A stretch of 42,442 nucleotides of DNA from Micrococcales bacterium (GTDB lineage Bacteria > Actinomycetota > Actinomycetes > Actinomycetales > Microbacteriaceae), in NCBI GenBank assembly GCA_947454255.1, contig CANGIU010000012.1, positions 1 to 42,442 of the forward strand, given 5' to 3'. A program made the position numbers and the translations under genes. The notes beneath the pieces were generated by a model. That model saw only the letters and a program-made list of their open reading frames with translations. It had not been told where the DNA came from and did no database searches. Shown here in pieces: positions 1 through 9,465 of this stretch; position 1 is the first letter of the stretch; each line of letters opens with the position of its first letter.

Positions 1-120
1 AAGACTTCTGGTGGACGTCACCCAGTGACTCCTTGGGGTCAAGCTGAGGGCCGTACCCGTAAGCCAAACTTGCCAAGCGACAAGCAAATTGTTCGCCGTC
101 GTCCACGTGGAAGCCACTAG
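1..120 (+). CDS. rplB: 50S ribosomal protein L2, C-terminal end (partial)
   Basis: Only the last 39 residues are in the window; the gene enters from the left edge in frame 1 and stops at TAG 118-120. The tail carries the [10 protein letters not shown] and RTRKPN segments typical of the L2 C-terminus, the part that lies near the peptidyl transferase centre of the large subunit. It is followed after 16 bases by rpsS, the usual S10-operon order, so it is the upstream part of the same transcript. Identification from this short piece is secure because both motif and position agree. Confidence 0.95.
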   Translation, partial: KTSGGRHPVTPWGQAEGRTRKPNLPSDKQIVRRRPRGSH

Positions 121-136
121 TAGGAGCTAGAAGAAT

Positions 137-418
137 ATGCCAAGAAGTTTAAAGAAGGGCCCTTTCGTTGATGAGCACCTATTCAAAAAGGTTGCTAAGC
201 AGAATGAGGCCAACAGCAAGAACGTGATCAAGACCTGGTCACGCCGCTCAATGATCGTTCCTGCAATGTTGGGTCACACCATCGCTGTGCACGACGGTCG
301 TAAGCACATCCCAGTTTTCGTTACTGAGACCATGGTTGGTCACAAGCTAGGCGAATTCGCACCTACCCGCACCTTCCGTGGACACGTGAAGGACGACAAG
401 AAGGGTCGCAGGAAGTAA
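137..418 (+). CDS. rpsS: 30S ribosomal protein S19
   Basis: A 93-residue protein of normal S19 length beginning [15 protein letters not shown], the family signature. S19 sits in the head of the small subunit beside S13 and contacts 16S rRNA. The central [20 protein letters not shown] stretch and the basic C-terminal tail ([12 protein letters not shown]) match the family. An AGGAG ribosome binding site at 122-126, ten bases upstream, supports the ATG. It lies between rplB and rplV, with two bases to rplV, so it is co-transcribed and probably translationally coupled to it. Confidence 0.98.
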   Translation: MPRSLKKGPFVDEHLFKKVAKQNEANSKNVIKTWSRRSMIVPAMLGHTIAVHDGRKHIPVFVTETMVGHKLGEFAPTRTFRGHVKDDKKGRRK

Positions 419-420
419 TC

Positions 421-813
421 ATGGAAGCTACCGCTAAATTACGCAGTGTTCGTATTACACCGCAGAAGGCTCGTCGTGTTGTCGACCTTATCCGTGGCAA
501 GAGTGCAGAAGAGGCTCTAGCGCTGATGAAGTTTGCACCTCAGGCTGCCGCTGAGCCAGTCAACAAGTTGATTGCTTCAGCTGTTGCTAACGCAAGAGTT
601 AAAGCAGATGCAGCTAACGTTCGTTTGGACGAGAGCGACCTAATCATCTCTGCAGCATTTGTTGATGAAGGTGCGACAATGAAGCGATTCATGCCTCGCG
701 CTCAGGGCCGTGCAGCTCAGATCCTTAAGCGCACAAGCCACATCACAGTTGTAGTTTCAACACCAGATGAGATCGTTGCTAAGGCGACCGCACAGAAGGC
801 GAGGACCAAGTAA
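421..813 (+). CDS. rplV: 50S ribosomal protein L22
   Basis: A 130-residue L22, which binds domains of 23S rRNA and lines the nascent peptide exit tunnel with its long beta hairpin. The N-terminal [18 protein letters not shown] motif and the C-terminal hairpin region (residues about 85-112, [26 protein letters not shown]) are diagnostic. The stop TAA overlaps the ATG of rpsC by one base (TAATG, 811-815), a sign of coupled translation. A short basic tail (ATAQKARTK) follows the conserved domain. Nothing is missing. Confidence 0.98.
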   Translation: MEATAKLRSVRITPQKARRVVDLIRGKSAEEALALMKFAPQAAAEPVNKLIASAVANARVKADAANVRLDESDLIISAAFVDEGATMKRFMPRAQGRAAQILKRTSHITVVVSTPDEIVAKATAQKARTK

Positions 814-1547
814 TGGGTCAGAAAGTAAATCCTTACGGTTTCAGACTTGGAATCACAACAGACCACCGTTCACGTTGGTTTGCAGATTCAACCAAGGTTG
901 GACAGCGTTACAAGGACTACGTTGCAGAAGACATCCGTATTCGTATTTTGCTAACTGAACGTCTAGACCGTGCCGGTGTTTCACACATCGAGATCAAGAG
1001 AACCCGTGACCGTGTTGAAATCAACATTCACACTGCTCGTCCTGGTCTTGTTATCGGTCGTCGTGGTCAAGAAGCAGAAGCGATCAGAACTGATCTTGAG
1101 AAGCTAACCAAGAAGCAGATCCAGCTAAACATTCTTGAAGTCAAGAACCCAGAAATGGATGCACAGCTTGTTGCTCAGGGTATTGCAGAACAGCTAGCAG
1201 CTCGTGTTGCTTTCCGTCGCGCAATGCGTAAGGGTATGCAGGGTGCTGAGCGTCAGGGTGCCAAGGGTATCCGTGTTCAGTGTTCAGGTCGTCTAGGTGG
1301 AGCAGAAATGAGCCGCTCGGAGTTCTACCGTCAGGGAAGAGTTCCACTACACACACTTCGTGCCAACATCGATTACGGTTTCTACGAAGCCAAGACCACT
1401 TTCGGTCGTATCGGTGTGAAGGTATGGATCTACAAGGGTGACATCACAAACAAGGAACTAGCGAAGGAGCAGGCTAACGCCAAGCCAGTTCGCGAAGGCC
1501 GTGGACGTCGTCCAGCACAGGCACCAGCAGAAAGCGTTGAGGCATAA
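813..1547 (+). CDS. rpsC: 30S ribosomal protein S3
   Basis: A 244-residue S3, part of the mRNA entry site of the small subunit. It begins [14 protein letters not shown], then has a type II KH domain whose GXXG loop is GRRG at residues 82-85, and a C-terminal S3 domain (about residues 120-205). The last 30 residues are a low-complexity Ala/Pro/Arg/Glu tail beyond the conserved core. The start overlaps the rplV stop by one base and there are two bases to rplP. The tail is an accessory extension of the kind also present on other ribosomal proteins in this window. Confidence 0.98.
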   Translation: MGQKVNPYGFRLGITTDHRSRWFADSTKVGQRYKDYVAEDIRIRILLTERLDRAGVSHIEIKRTRDRVEINIHTARPGLVIGRRGQEAEAIRTDLEKLTKKQIQLNILEVKNPEMDAQLVAQGIAEQLAARVAFRRAMRKGMQGAERQGAKGIRVQCSGRLGGAEMSRSEFYRQGRVPLHTLRANIDYGFYEAKTTFGRIGVKVWIYKGDITNKELAKEQANAKPVREGRGRRPAQAPAESVEA

Positions 1548-1549
1548 AC

Positions 1550-1969
1550 ATGTTGATTCCACGTAAAGTCAAGCACCGTAAGCAACATCACCCAAACAGA
1601 AGTGGTGCAGCAACCGGTGGTACAAAGGTAGCTTTCGGCGAGTGGGGCATTCAGGCTCTAACTCCTGCATACGTTACTAACCGTCAGATTGAGTCTGCTC
1701 GTATTGCTATGACTCGTCACATCAAGCGTGGTGGAAAGGTTTGGATCAACATTTTCCCGGACCGTCCACTAACCAAGAAGCCTGCTGAAACTCGTATGGG
1801 TTCCGGTAAGGGTTCACCTGAGTGGTGGGTAGCTAACGTCAAGCCAGGTCGCGTAATGTTCGAACTTGCTGGTGTTACTGAGGAAGTTGCTCGTGAGGCA
1901 ATGACTCGCGCAATCCACAAGCTTCCACTTAAGGCTCGCATTATCAAGCGTGAAGAAGGTGACGCATAA
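1550..1969 (+). CDS. rplP: 50S ribosomal protein L16
   Basis: A 139-residue L16 of standard length, beginning [16 protein letters not shown]16 helps organise the A-site and P-site region of the large subunit. The [14 protein letters not shown] segment, the [12 protein letters not shown] segment and the [18 protein letters not shown] loop are all present; the Arg within ETRMGSGKG corresponds to the region that is hydroxylated in some proteobacteria. The stop overlaps the rpmC ATG by one base (TAATG at 1967-1971). The gene is intact and in its usual place. Confidence 0.98.
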   Translation: MLIPRKVKHRKQHHPNRSGAATGGTKVAFGEWGIQALTPAYVTNRQIESARIAMTRHIKRGGKVWINIFPDRPLTKKPAETRMGSGKGSPEWWVANVKPGRVMFELAGVTEEVAREAMTRAIHKLPLKARIIKREEGDA

Positions 1970-2268
1970 TGTCTATCGGTTCAAAGAATCTAACTCCAGC
2001 TGACCTAGATGCAATCGAGGATTCAGTTTTGGTTGAAGAACTAAAGAAGGCTAAGGAAGAACTTTTCAACCTTCGTTTTCAGTCAGCAACTGGCCAGCTA
2101 GAAAGCCACGGACGCATCAAGGCTGTTAAGCGCGACATCGCTCGCATCTACACAGTCATTCGTGAACGTGAACTAGGTATCCGTGCAGTTGTTGCTGCAG
2201 CTCCAGTCAAGAAGACTGCAAGCAAATCTAAGGCAGCCGCTGAGGTTGTCGAAACTGAGGAGGCATAA
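1969..2268 (+). CDS. rpmC: 50S ribosomal protein L29 with C-terminal extension
   Basis: The first roughly 75 residues are an L29 helical hairpin with the [25 protein letters not shown] type motif; L29 sits at the exit of the peptide tunnel and forms part of the docking site for trigger factor and SRP. The protein is 99 residues, about 25-35 longer than the common family length, because of an Ala/Lys/Glu-rich tail ([24 protein letters not shown]). It starts within the rplP stop and is followed two bases later by rpsQ. Confidence 0.96.
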   Translation: MSIGSKNLTPADLDAIEDSVLVEELKKAKEELFNLRFQSATGQLESHGRIKAVKRDIARIYTVIRERELGIRAVVAAAPVKKTASKSKAAAEVVETEEA

Positions 2269-2270
2269 CC

Positions 2271-2546
2271 ATGGCTGAAGTTGAAAACACTCTAGACCGC
2301 GGTGACCGCAAGTCACGTCGTGGCTATGTTGTTAGCGACAAGATGGATAAGACCATCGTTGTTGAGGTAGAAGACCGTGTGAAGCACCCGCTTTACGGCA
2401 AGGTTATCCGCCGTACCACAAAGATCAAGGCTCACGACGAAGCAAACTCTGCTGGCATCGGCGACCTAGTCATCATTCATGAGACCCGTCCACTTTCTGC
2501 AACTAAGCGCTGGCGTTTAGTTGAGATCGTTGAGAAGGCTAAGTAG
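2271..2546 (+). CDS. rpsQ: 30S ribosomal protein S17
   Basis: A 91-residue S17 with an OB fold that binds the 5' domain of 16S rRNA early in assembly. Residues about 17-85 hold the family core: [29 protein letters not shown] and then [27 protein letters not shown]. Residues 1-16 are a short charged leader. An ATG two bases after the rpmC stop, preceded by GAGG at 2259-2262, fits coupled translation. The gene is followed by ten bases containing GGAGA, the ribosome binding site of rplN. Confidence 0.97.
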   Translation: MAEVENTLDRGDRKSRRGYVVSDKMDKTIVVEVEDRVKHPLYGKVIRRTTKIKAHDEANSAGIGDLVIIHETRPLSATKRWRLVEIVEKAK

Positions 2547-2556
2547 GAGATAGAAA

Positions 2557-2925
2557 ATGCTTCAACAAGAATCCAGAATGAAGGTTGCCGACAACACCGG
2601 TGCGAAAGAACTTCTAGCTATCCGTATCTTGGGTGGTTCAGGACGTCGTTACGCAAGCCTAGGTGATGTCGTAGTAGCAACTGTCAAGGACGCTATCCCT
2701 GGTGGAAGCGTTAAGAAGGGTGACGTTGTTAAGGCTGTCATCGTTCGCACCAAGAAGGAAGTCCGTCGTGCAGACGGCTCATACATCAAGTTTGACGAGA
2801 ACGCAGCTGTGATCATCAAGAAGGACGGCGAACCTCAGGGAACCCGTATCTTTGGTCCAGTTGGTCGTGAACTTCGTGACAAGAAGTTCATGAAGATCAT
2901 CTCGTTAGCACCGGAGGTTATCTAA
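2557..2925 (+). CDS. rplN: 50S ribosomal protein L14
   Basis: A 122-residue L14, exactly the family length, starting [18 protein letters not shown]. It lies at the subunit interface and takes part in bridges to 16S rRNA. The [21 protein letters not shown] and [24 protein letters not shown] segments are diagnostic. A GGAGA ribosome binding site (2547-2551) stands six bases before the ATG. It is followed after two bases by rplX, the standard spc-operon order. Confidence 0.98.
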   Translation: MLQQESRMKVADNTGAKELLAIRILGGSGRRYASLGDVVVATVKDAIPGGSVKKGDVVKAVIVRTKKEVRRADGSYIKFDENAAVIIKKDGEPQGTRIFGPVGRELRDKKFMKIISLAPEVI

Positions 2926-2927
2926 TC

Positions 2928-3287
2928 ATGGCAAACATTAAAAAAGGCGACACAGTAATTCTTATTACTGGTAAGAGCGAAGCTCGTGGCGGCGACCGCG
3001 GCAAGACCGGAACTGTTTTGTCAGTTGACAAAGAGAAGAACCGCGTAATTGTTGAAGGTCTAAACCTAGTCAAGAAGCACGTTCGCGTTACTGAAAACGC
3101 ACGTGGTGTGAAAGATGGTGGCATCGTTACCGAGCCAGCTCCGATTCACATTTCTAACGTGGCTCTAGTTGATCCAACCACCAAGAAGGCAACTCGTCTA
3201 GGTGTGAAGGTCACAACCGAAACCAAAAATGGCAAGACGAAGACTATCCGTACTCGCATTGCTCGCAAGTCAGGTAAGGAAATCTAA
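2928..3287 (+). CDS. rplX: 50S ribosomal protein L24
   Basis: A 119-residue L24, an early 23S rRNA-binding assembly protein. The N-terminal KOW motif ([24 protein letters not shown], about residues 5-30) and the [13 protein letters not shown] segment are present, and the [12 protein letters not shown] strand follows. The C-terminal 25 residues are basic and less conserved. The stop overlaps the ATG of rplE by one base (TAATG at 3285-3289), so translation of the pair is likely coupled. Confidence 0.98.
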   Translation: MANIKKGDTVILITGKSEARGGDRGKTGTVLSVDKEKNRVIVEGLNLVKKHVRVTENARGVKDGGIVTEPAPIHISNVALVDPTTKKATRLGVKVTTETKNGKTKTIRTRIARKSGKEI

Positions 3288-3856
3288 TGACTGACGTAAA
3301 AATCCAGCCTCGCCTAAAAGAGCGCTACAAGGCAGAAATCAAGAACGAACTTCAGACTAAGTTTGGTTTCAAGAACGTTCACCAGGTTCCAGGTCTTACC
3401 AAGATCGTTGTGAACATGGGTGTTGGTGAAGCATCTAAGGACGGCAAGCTTATTGAGTTTGCTATCAAGGATCTAACTGCAATCACTGGTCAGAAGCCTC
3501 AGGTAAACCTAGCTCGCAAGTCTATTGCTCAGTTCAAGCTTCGTGAAGGTCAGCCTATTGGTGCACACGTAACTCTTCGTGGCGACAGAATGTGGGAATT
3601 CCTAGACAGACTTTTGTCTTTGTCACTTCCTCGTATCCGTGACTTCCGTGGTCTATCTGACAAGCAGTTCGATGGCAAGGGTAATTACACCTTTGGTTTG
3701 AACGAGCAGACAATGTTCCACGAAATTAACCAGGATGGCATCGACCGCCCACGCGGTATGGACATCACCCTAGTTACCACAGCTTCAAATGATGAAGAGG
3801 GCCGTGCACTTCTAACAGCACTGGGCTTCCCATTCAAGACTCCAGAGAACAACTAA
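3287..3856 (+). CDS. rplE: 50S ribosomal protein L5
   Basis: A 189-residue L5, which binds 5S rRNA and contacts the small subunit head through S13. Conserved segments include the [11 protein letters not shown] motif near residue 45, [25 protein letters not shown] near residue 70-95, and the C-terminal [25 protein letters not shown]. The start lies inside the rplX stop. In many bacteria the next gene is rpsN (S14), but here 67 bases lead directly to rpsH and contain no S14 reading frame. Confidence 0.98.
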   Translation: MTDVKIQPRLKERYKAEIKNELQTKFGFKNVHQVPGLTKIVVNMGVGEASKDGKLIEFAIKDLTAITGQKPQVNLARKSIAQFKLREGQPIGAHVTLRGDRMWEFLDRLLSLSLPRIRDFRGLSDKQFDGKGNYTFGLNEQTMFHEINQDGIDRPRGMDITLVTTASNDEEGRALLTALGFPFKTPENN

Positions 3857-3923
3857 CTACTAATTGGATAGGTCTGATTACTCGTAAAGTTTTCAGAAAC
3901 CGACAAAGAAGGAAACAAATCAA

Positions 3924-4322
3924 ATGACAATGACAGACCCGGTAGCAGACTTTCTGACCCGGCTGCGCAATGCGAACTCAGCGTTCCATGAGGAAATTAA
4001 TCTTCCTTACTCGAAGCTGAAGGCTAACATCGCTGAAATCTTGAAGGCAGAAGGATACATTGCTGCAATTAAGGTTTCTGACGCAGAGGTAGGCAAGACC
4101 CTAAACATTGAATTGAAGTACGGTCCTAACCGTGAGCGTTCAATCTCTGGTATCAAGCGTGTATCAAAGCCTGGCTTGCGTGTTTACGCGAAGTCAACTG
4201 AGATCCCTCGTGTACTTGGTGGCCTAGGTATTGCCATCCTTTCAACATCTTCTGGCCTTCTAACTGATCGTCAGGCAACCAAGAAAGGAGTAGGCGGAGA
4301 AGTTATCGCCTACGTTTGGTAA
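3924..4322 (+). CDS. rpsH: 30S ribosomal protein S8
   Basis: A 132-residue S8, a central 16S rRNA-binding protein that in other bacteria also represses the spc operon by binding mRNA. It begins [18 protein letters not shown], the family N-terminus, and ends [30 protein letters not shown] at 3907-3914 is the ribosome binding site; the first ATG (3924) is preferred over the one at 3930 because homologues begin MTMTDP. The 67-base gap upstream is the longest inside the spc part and marks the missing rpsN. Confidence 0.98.
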   Translation: MTMTDPVADFLTRLRNANSAFHEEINLPYSKLKANIAEILKAEGYIAAIKVSDAEVGKTLNIELKYGPNRERSISGIKRVSKPGLRVYAKSTEIPRVLGGLGIAILSTSSGLLTDRQATKKGVGGEVIAYVW

Positions 4323-4328
4323 GCCCAC

Positions 4329-4865
4329 ATGTCACGTATTGGAAAGATGCCAATCCCAGTTCCGGCTGGTGTTGAAGTAAAGATTGATGGTCAAGTAGTT
4401 GACGTAAAGGGCCCTAAGGGAACTCTTTCTCACACTGTACCTAGCCCAATCACTATCGTTCTCGAAGATGGCAACATCATCGTCACCCGTCCAGATGACG
4501 AGCGTAATTCTCGTTCACTGCACGGTCTAACAAGAACCCTTATCGCTAACAACATTGAAGGTGTTACTAAGGGATTCTCGAAGGGTCTTGAAATCGTTGG
4601 AACTGGTTACCGTGTAACCGTTAAGGGTTCAGCTATTGAGTTTGCTCTTGGTTACTCACACCCAATCTTGGTCGAGCCACCAGCTGGAATCACATTCCAG
4701 GTAGACGGAAACACCAAGATCACTGTTGTCGGTATCGACAAGCAGGCTGTTGGTGAAGTTGCAGCAAACCTTCGTAAGCTACGCAAGCCAGAGCCATACA
4801 AGGGCAAGGGTGTTCGTTACGCCGGCGAAGTTGTTCGTCGCAAGGCCGGAAAGTCAGGTAAGTAA
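4329..4865 (+). CDS. rplF: 50S ribosomal protein L6
   Basis: A 178-residue L6, which lies near the factor-binding site at the base of the L7/L12 stalk. It has the two repeated domains of the family: residues about 1-82 ([17 protein letters not shown] onward) and 83-170, with the signature [27 protein letters not shown] at the C-terminus. The start comes six bases after the rpsH stop; no strong ribosome binding site is visible, so coupling to rpsH translation is likely. The gene is intact. Confidence 0.98.
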   Translation: MSRIGKMPIPVPAGVEVKIDGQVVDVKGPKGTLSHTVPSPITIVLEDGNIIVTRPDDERNSRSLHGLTRTLIANNIEGVTKGFSKGLEIVGTGYRVTVKGSAIEFALGYSHPILVEPPAGITFQVDGNTKITVVGIDKQAVGEVAANLRKLRKPEPYKGKGVRYAGEVVRRKAGKSGK

Positions 4866-4867
4866 TC

Positions 4868-5245
4868 ATGGGACTAACTCCAAAGACTCGCGGTAAGAGC
4901 AAATCAGCCGCTCGTGGTCGTCGTCACCTACGTCTTCGTAAGAAGATTGAGGGCACTGCATCACGTCCTCGCCTAGTAGTAACACGTTCTGCTAGACACG
5001 TATTCGTCCAGATCGTTGATGACGCTAAGGGTCACACCCTAGTTTCAGCTTCGACTATGGAAGCAGACATGCGTAAGTCATCTGACGACAAGTCAGCTAA
5101 GTCAAAGGCTGTTGGTCTGCTTCTAGCAGAGCGCGCTAAGGCTGCTGGCATCTCAGAAGTTGTCTTCGACCGCGGTGGTAACAGATATGCAGGTCGTGTC
5201 GCAGCTATTGCTGATGGTGCACGTGAAGGCGGTTTGGTTCTATGA
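4868..5245 (+). CDS. rplR: 50S ribosomal protein L18
   Basis: A 125-residue L18, one of the 5S rRNA-binding proteins. The basic N-terminus ([26 protein letters not shown]) precedes the [31 protein letters not shown] core, and the [21 protein letters not shown] end is the family signature. It begins two bases after the rplF stop, and its stop overlaps the rpsE start by four bases (ATGA, 5242-5245), a classic termination-reinitiation arrangement. Confidence 0.98.
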   Translation: MGLTPKTRGKSKSAARGRRHLRLRKKIEGTASRPRLVVTRSARHVFVQIVDDAKGHTLVSASTMEADMRKSSDDKSAKSKAVGLLLAERAKAAGISEVVFDRGGNRYAGRVAAIADGAREGGLVL

Positions 5246-5922
5246 GTCAAGAAAACAAGGAGCAAGAGTTGTCTACTGAAGCAACTGAAACCACAGCTGT
5301 GGTAGCTGAAAGTGCACCGGCGGAAACCAACGAGCGCGATGCGCGTCGTGGTTCTCGTGAGCGTGCACCTAGAGGCGAACGTCGCGAGCGCGAAGAAACC
5401 AAGAGCCCATTCCTAGAGCGTGTTGTTACCATCAACCGTGTTTCTAAGGTGGTCCAGGGTGGTCGTCGTTTCTCATTCACCGCTCTAGTTGTTGTCGGTG
5501 ACGGCAATGGCATGGTTGGTGTTGGCTACGGTAAAGCTAAGGAAGTTCCAGCAGCTATCGCTAAGGGTGTTGAAGAGGCCAAGAAGTCTTTCTTCAGAGT
5601 TCCTCGCGTTGGTGGAACCATCCCTCACCCAGTTCAGGGTGAAGCAGCTGCTGGTGTAGTTCTTCTTCGTCCAGCTGCAGCTGGTACCGGTGTTATCGCC
5701 GGTGGTCCAGTTCGTGCAGTACTTGAGTGTGCTGGTGTTCACGATGTTCTTTCAAAGTCATTGGGATCATCAAATACCATCAACATCGTCCACGCCACAG
5801 TCGCAGCTTTGCGTCAGCTTGAAGAACCTTCAGCTGTTGCAGCTCGCCGTGGCCTAACGCTAGAAGAAGTAGCCCCTAAGGGTCTTCTTCGTGCGCAAGA
5901 AGCTGCAAAGGCAGGTGCCTAA
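5242..5922 (+). CDS. rpsE: 30S ribosomal protein S5 with acidic/Arg-rich N-terminal extension
   Basis: The S5 core spans residues about 55-220: [23 protein letters not shown], then [19 protein letters not shown] and the RNA-binding double-stranded-RBD-like N-domain, then the C-domain with [21 protein letters not shown]5 controls decoding accuracy and helicase activity at the mRNA entrance. At 226 residues it is about 55-60 longer than E. coli S5 because of a Glu/Ala then Arg-rich N-terminal extension. It starts inside the rplR stop and ends two bases before rpmD. Confidence 0.98.
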   Translation: MSQENKEQELSTEATETTAVVAESAPAETNERDARRGSRERAPRGERREREETKSPFLERVVTINRVSKVVQGGRRFSFTALVVVGDGNGMVGVGYGKAKEVPAAIAKGVEEAKKSFFRVPRVGGTIPHPVQGEAAAGVVLLRPAAAGTGVIAGGPVRAVLECAGVHDVLSKSLGSSNTINIVHATVAALRQLEEPSAVAARRGLTLEEVAPKGLLRAQEAAKAGA

Positions 5923-5924
5923 TC

Positions 5925-6110
5925 ATGGCCGCACGTCTAAAAGTTACCCAAGTTAAAAGTGGTGTTGGCAACAGCCAGCGTCAGCGCGACTCTCTTCGCA
6001 CTCTAGGACTAAAGCGTATTGGCGACATCGTCGTCAAGGACGACAGCCTAGTAATGCGTGGACTTGTTCGTGCAGTAGCACACCTAGTTAAGGTTGAGGA
6101 GATCAACTAA
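5925..6110 (+). CDS. rpmD: 50S ribosomal protein L30
   Basis: A 61-residue L30 of normal bacterial length. [36 protein letters not shown] is the family pattern (two Gly-containing strands, [10 protein letters not shown] helix). It sits in the large subunit near 5S rRNA. It follows rpsE after two bases and its TAA overlaps the ATG of rplO by one base (TAATG), continuing the tightly coupled order rpsE-rpmD-rplO. Confidence 0.97.
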   Translation: MAARLKVTQVKSGVGNSQRQRDSLRTLGLKRIGDIVVKDDSLVMRGLVRAVAHLVKVEEIN

Positions 6111-6664
6111 TGACCGAAGAAAACAAGTCAGTCGAAGAGACTGTAGTAGCAGAGAAAAAGCCTGCCGCTAAGAAGACTGCTGCTAAAGCTCCTGTGAAGA
6201 AGCCTGCTGCAGTTCAGGAGAAGAGCAACCTTCTAAAGTTGCACCACCTACGCCCAGCACCTGGTTCTAAGAAGGACCGTACACGTGTTGGTCGTGGTGA
6301 GGCTTCTAAGGGTAAGACTTCAGGTCGTGGTACCAAGGGTACTAAGGCTCGTTACCAGGTTCGTCCAGGCTTCGAAGGTGGTGGTGTTCGTCTAGTAATG
6401 AGAACCCCTAAGCTTCGTGGTTTCAAGAACCCGTTCAGAGTTGAGTACCAGGTAGTCAACATTGAGACTCTTGTTGAGCTTTTCCCTCAGGGTGGAGAAG
6501 TGACCGTAGCTTCTCTAGTTGCTAAGGGTGCAGTTCGCAAGAACGAGAAGGTCAAGGTACTTGGCCAGGGCGAGACTAGCGTTAAACTTGATGTCAAGGT
6601 TGACAAGGTCTCAGAGTCTGCCAAGGCAAAGATTCTTGCTGCCGGTGGCTCTGTAACTGAGTAA
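6110..6664 (+). CDS. rplO: 50S ribosomal protein L15 with Lys/Ala-rich N-terminal extension
   Basis: The L15 core starts near residue 40 ([37 protein letters not shown]) and ends with the conserved beta domain ([34 protein letters not shown]). L15 is a late, structural large-subunit protein. The 184 residues exceed the usual 145-150 because of a low-complexity leader of about 38 residues made of Glu, Lys, Ala and Pro. The ATG at 6110 overlaps the rpmD stop, and no other in-frame start stands nearer the core, so the extension is probably translated. Confidence 0.97.
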   Translation: MTEENKSVEETVVAEKKPAAKKTAAKAPVKKPAAVQEKSNLLKLHHLRPAPGSKKDRTRVGRGEASKGKTSGRGTKGTKARYQVRPGFEGGGVRLVMRTPKLRGFKNPFRVEYQVVNIETLVELFPQGGEVTVASLVAKGAVRKNEKVKVLGQGETSVKLDVKVDKVSESAKAKILAAGGSVTE

Positions 6665-6685
6665 TAGCTCTTTAAGTATTAACTA

Positions 6686-6697
6686 GCCTCAGGAGGC
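6686..6697 (+). promoter_or_regulatory. Small hairpin overlapping the secY ribosome binding site
   Basis: GCCTC (6686-6690) and GAGGC (6693-6697) are complementary, and the right arm contains most of the AGGAGG ribosome binding site at 6691-6696, six bases before the secY ATG. A two-base loop is too tight, so at best four pairs form. It could reduce SecY translation initiation, but it may also be a by-product of a strong ribosome binding site. Confidence 0.25.
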
Positions 6698-6702
6698 GAA
6701 GA

Positions 6703-8013
6703 ATGTTTAGTGCCATCAAGCGTGCGTTTAGCACCCCTGACCTGCGCAACAAACTACTGTTCACACTTGCTATCGTTGCCATCTATCGTTTGGGATCTTT
6801 CATTCCTGCGCCATTTGTCAACTATGGAAACGTTAGGGCCTGTCTAAATGCGGGCAGTGCTAGCGTCAACGGCATTTATGAATTGGTAAACCTTTTCTCC
6901 GGTGGAGCTCTTCTTCAACTCTCGATCTTTGCGTTGGGCATCATGCCTTACATCACAGCGTCGATTATCACTCAGCTATTGCGCGTGGTAATTCCTCGCT
7001 TCGAGACTCTATACAAAGAAGGTCAAGCAGGACAGTCAAAGCTAACCCAGTACACCCGTTACCTAACTATCGGTCTTGGACTTCTTCAGTCAACAACTCT
7101 TATCTCTGTTGCAAGACAGGGCGCACTCTTTGGTAGCAACTGTAATGGTGTATTCAGTGACAACTCATGGTGGGCAATCTCACTTATGGTGATCACGATG
7201 ACAGCCGGTACCGGTGTAATCATGTGGCTTGCTGAGTTGGTGACTGAGCGTGGAGTTGGTAACGGTATGTCACTTTTGATCTTTACCTCTATTGCGGCTC
7301 GTTTCCCTTCAAGCTTGGGTTCAATTGCTCAGACTAAGGGTGTTGAAACTCTTCTAGGTGTTATCGCAGTCGGTGTCGTAATCGTTCTGCTAGTTATCTT
7401 GGTTGAACAATCACAAAGAAGAATTCCTGTTCAGTACGCCAAGCGCATGATTGGTAAGCGCAGTTATGGTGGTCAATCAACCTATCTACCTATCAAGGTA
7501 AACATGGCTGGTGTTGTCCCCGTAATCTTCGCATCAAGCTTGCTATACCTACCTGGCCTTATTGCTCAGTTCAACCGTCCAGCTGACGGCAAGATTGCAG
7601 CGTGGGTTATTTGGATTGACCAGAACCTAACTAAGGGTGACCACCCGCTATACATGCTTATGTATTTCTTATTGATCATTGCTTTCACATACTTCTATGT
7701 ATCAATCACTTTCAACCCTGAAGAAGTTTCAGAGAACATGAAGCAGTACGGTGGGTTTATTCCCGGTATCCGTGCGGGCCGTCCAACTACTGAATATCTA
7801 GAGTATGTTCTTTCAAGAATCACTCTGCCTGGATCTCTATATCTAGGTGTTGTGGCTTTGATTCCATTGATTGCATTGAGCTTGCTAAACGCCAACTCAA
7901 ACTTCCCATTTGGTGGAACATCCATTTTGATTATTGTTGGTGTCGGTCTTGAGACAGTGAAGCAGATCTCTGCTCAGATGCAGCAACGTAACTACGAAGG
8001 CCTCCTGAAGTGA
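6703..8013 (+). CDS. secY: Protein translocase subunit SecY
   Basis: A 436-residue polytopic membrane protein, the channel subunit of the Sec translocon. Ten hydrophobic segments are visible. Diagnostic sequences are LFSGGALLQLSIFALGIMPYITASII (TM2 region, residues about 65-90), LAELVTERGVGNGMSLLIF, and SFNPEEVSENMKQYGGFIPGIRAGRPT in the cytosolic loop that contacts SecA and the ribosome. A perfect AGGAGG ribosome binding site (6691-6696) gives it independent initiation after a 38-base gap. Its TGA overlaps the GTG start of adk (GTGA, 8010-8013). Confidence 0.98.
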   Translation: MFSAIKRAFSTPDLRNKLLFTLAIVAIYRLGSFIPAPFVNYGNVRACLNAGSASVNGIYELVNLFSGGALLQLSIFALGIMPYITASIITQLLRVVIPRFETLYKEGQAGQSKLTQYTRYLTIGLGLLQSTTLISVARQGALFGSNCNGVFSDNSWWAISLMVITMTAGTGVIMWLAELVTERGVGNGMSLLIFTSIAARFPSSLGSIAQTKGVETLLGVIAVGVVIVLLVILVEQSQRRIPVQYAKRMIGKRSYGGQSTYLPIKVNMAGVVPVIFASSLLYLPGLIAQFNRPADGKIAAWVIWIDQNLTKGDHPLYMLMYFLLIIAFTYFYVSITFNPEEVSENMKQYGGFIPGIRAGRPTTEYLEYVLSRITLPGSLYLGVVALIPLIALSLLNANSNFPFGGTSILIIVGVGLETVKQISAQMQQRNYEGLLK

Positions 8014-8597
8014 GTCGGTTTCTCTTGATCGGCCCTCCGGGTGCCGGCAAGGGAACGCAAGCCACGCTCTTAGCTCAGGCATACAGTATCCCAGCGATTT
8101 CAACTGGAGATATTTTCAGAGCAAACGTTAAAGCGGAAACTCCTCTTGGTGTCCAGGCTAAAGGATTTATGGATCGGGGAGAATACGTTCCTGATTCGCT
8201 AACCAATGACCTCGTTCGTGATCGCCTTTCACAAGAAGATGCATCTGCAGGTTTCTTGCTAGATGGGTATCCAAGAACTCGTGACCAGGTTTTAGAACTC
8301 GATGACATTCTTGGTAGCAACAATCAGGAACTTGATTCAGTGATTTTACTAAAAGCAGATCCTGATGAGATTGTTCGTAGATTGCTAAATCGTGCTCAAG
8401 AACAGGGCAGAGCAGATGATACAGAAGATGTTATTCGTCACCGTCAAAGTGTTTACCTAGAGCAAACTGCTCCACTAATTGAGATTTACAGTGCTCGCGG
8501 AATCGTAATTGAAATTGATGGTTTGGGACAAGTAGGTGAGGTCACTGACCGCATCCTGAACTCTCTAACCGCTCGCGGCTTTAGCCCAGCAATTTAG
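8010..8597 (+). CDS. adk: Adenylate kinase
   Basis: Converts AMP plus ATP to two ADP in the cytosol. The P-loop GPPGAGKGT lies at residues 8-16, the AMP-binding segment ISTGDIFRANV at about 31-41, DGYPRT at about 87-92, and the LID is the short form (RAQEQGRADDTEDVIRHR) without the zinc-binding insertion. At 195 residues it is the short bacterial class. GTG at 8010 overlaps the secY stop, and the second residue matches the family (SRFLLIGPPG). It is followed after seven bases by map, the typical secY-adk-map order. Confidence 0.97.
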   Translation: MSRFLLIGPPGAGKGTQATLLAQAYSIPAISTGDIFRANVKAETPLGVQAKGFMDRGEYVPDSLTNDLVRDRLSQEDASAGFLLDGYPRTRDQVLELDDILGSNNQELDSVILLKADPDEIVRRLLNRAQEQGRADDTEDVIRHRQSVYLEQTAPLIEIYSARGIVIEIDGLGQVGEVTDRILNSLTARGFSPAI

Positions 8598-8604
8598 GTC
8601 TATC

Positions 8605-9441
8605 TTGGGTCGCGAAAAGATCACCCTAAAATCCGACGCTGAGATTTTGCTCATGCGTGAGGCAGGACTCATTACTGCAAAGGCTTTAGCTGCTGTCAAA
8701 GCTGCAATTGTGCCAGGTATTTCCACATTGGAATTAGATGAAATAGCTGAAAAGACCATCACAGAGCTCGGAGCTAAGAGCAACTTCAAACTTGTAGCGG
8801 GTTATCGCCACACTATATGTGCAAGCATCAACGATGAAGTTGTTCATGGAATTCCAAGCCAAAATCGAATATTGGCAGCCGGTGACTTGATTTCCATCGA
8901 TTGCGGAGCCATTACACCTGCTGGTTGGAATGGCGATGCAGCTTTTAGCTACCTAATCCCTGGGGGAGATGAGGCAATTTCAGCTAAACGCCAAGCACTA
9001 AGTAATGCCTGTGAAGGCTCGCTCTGGGCTGGAATAGCAGCCTTGGCCAGTGCAATCAGGCTAAATGAGGTCGGTAGAGCAGTTGAGAAGAGCATCAGAA
9101 ACTCAGGCCGGTACGGAATATTGCAGGACTACATCGGACATGGGGTAGGTAGGTCCATGCACGAGGATCCAGCTGTTTTCAACTATCAGACTAGAGACTT
9201 AGGTCCAGTTGTTGAAACTGGGCTAGTTATCGCAATTGAGCCAATGATCACCGCCGGCAGTGAAAAAGTGCAGATTATGGCGGATGAATGGACTATTTCC
9301 ACCAAGGATGGCCAGGATGCCAGCCACTGGGAGCATACGGTTGCCCTGCACTCAGGTGGTATCTGGGTTCTTACCGCGGAGGACGGTGGGGAAGCTGGAT
9401 TGGCTAAATATGGGGTCAAACCAGTCCCGATAAATCTTTAA
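8605..9441 (+). CDS. map: Methionine aminopeptidase, type I
   Basis: Removes the initiator methionine from nascent proteins. All metal ligands of the pita-bread fold are visible: Asp99 (ISIDCGA), Asp111 (GWNGDAA), His179 (IGHGVG), Glu212 (AIEPM) and Glu243 (WEHTV), and the substrate-contact His81 (EVVHGIP). There is no N-terminal zinc-finger extension. The 278 residues are slightly longer than the 250-265 norm, with an extra GGEAGLAKYGVKPVPINL tail. TTG at 8605 is the only start near the conserved N-terminus (REKITLKS); no strong ribosome binding site is seen, so coupling to adk is likely. Confidence 0.96.
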   Translation: MGREKITLKSDAEILLMREAGLITAKALAAVKAAIVPGISTLELDEIAEKTITELGAKSNFKLVAGYRHTICASINDEVVHGIPSQNRILAAGDLISIDCGAITPAGWNGDAAFSYLIPGGDEAISAKRQALSNACEGSLWAGIAALASAIRLNEVGRAVEKSIRNSGRYGILQDYIGHGVGRSMHEDPAVFNYQTRDLGPVVETGLVIAIEPMITAGSEKVQIMADEWTISTKDGQDASHWEHTVALHSGGIWVLTAEDGGEAGLAKYGVKPVPINL

Positions 9442-9465
9442 CTACCAATTCTTGAACTTTTGTCC

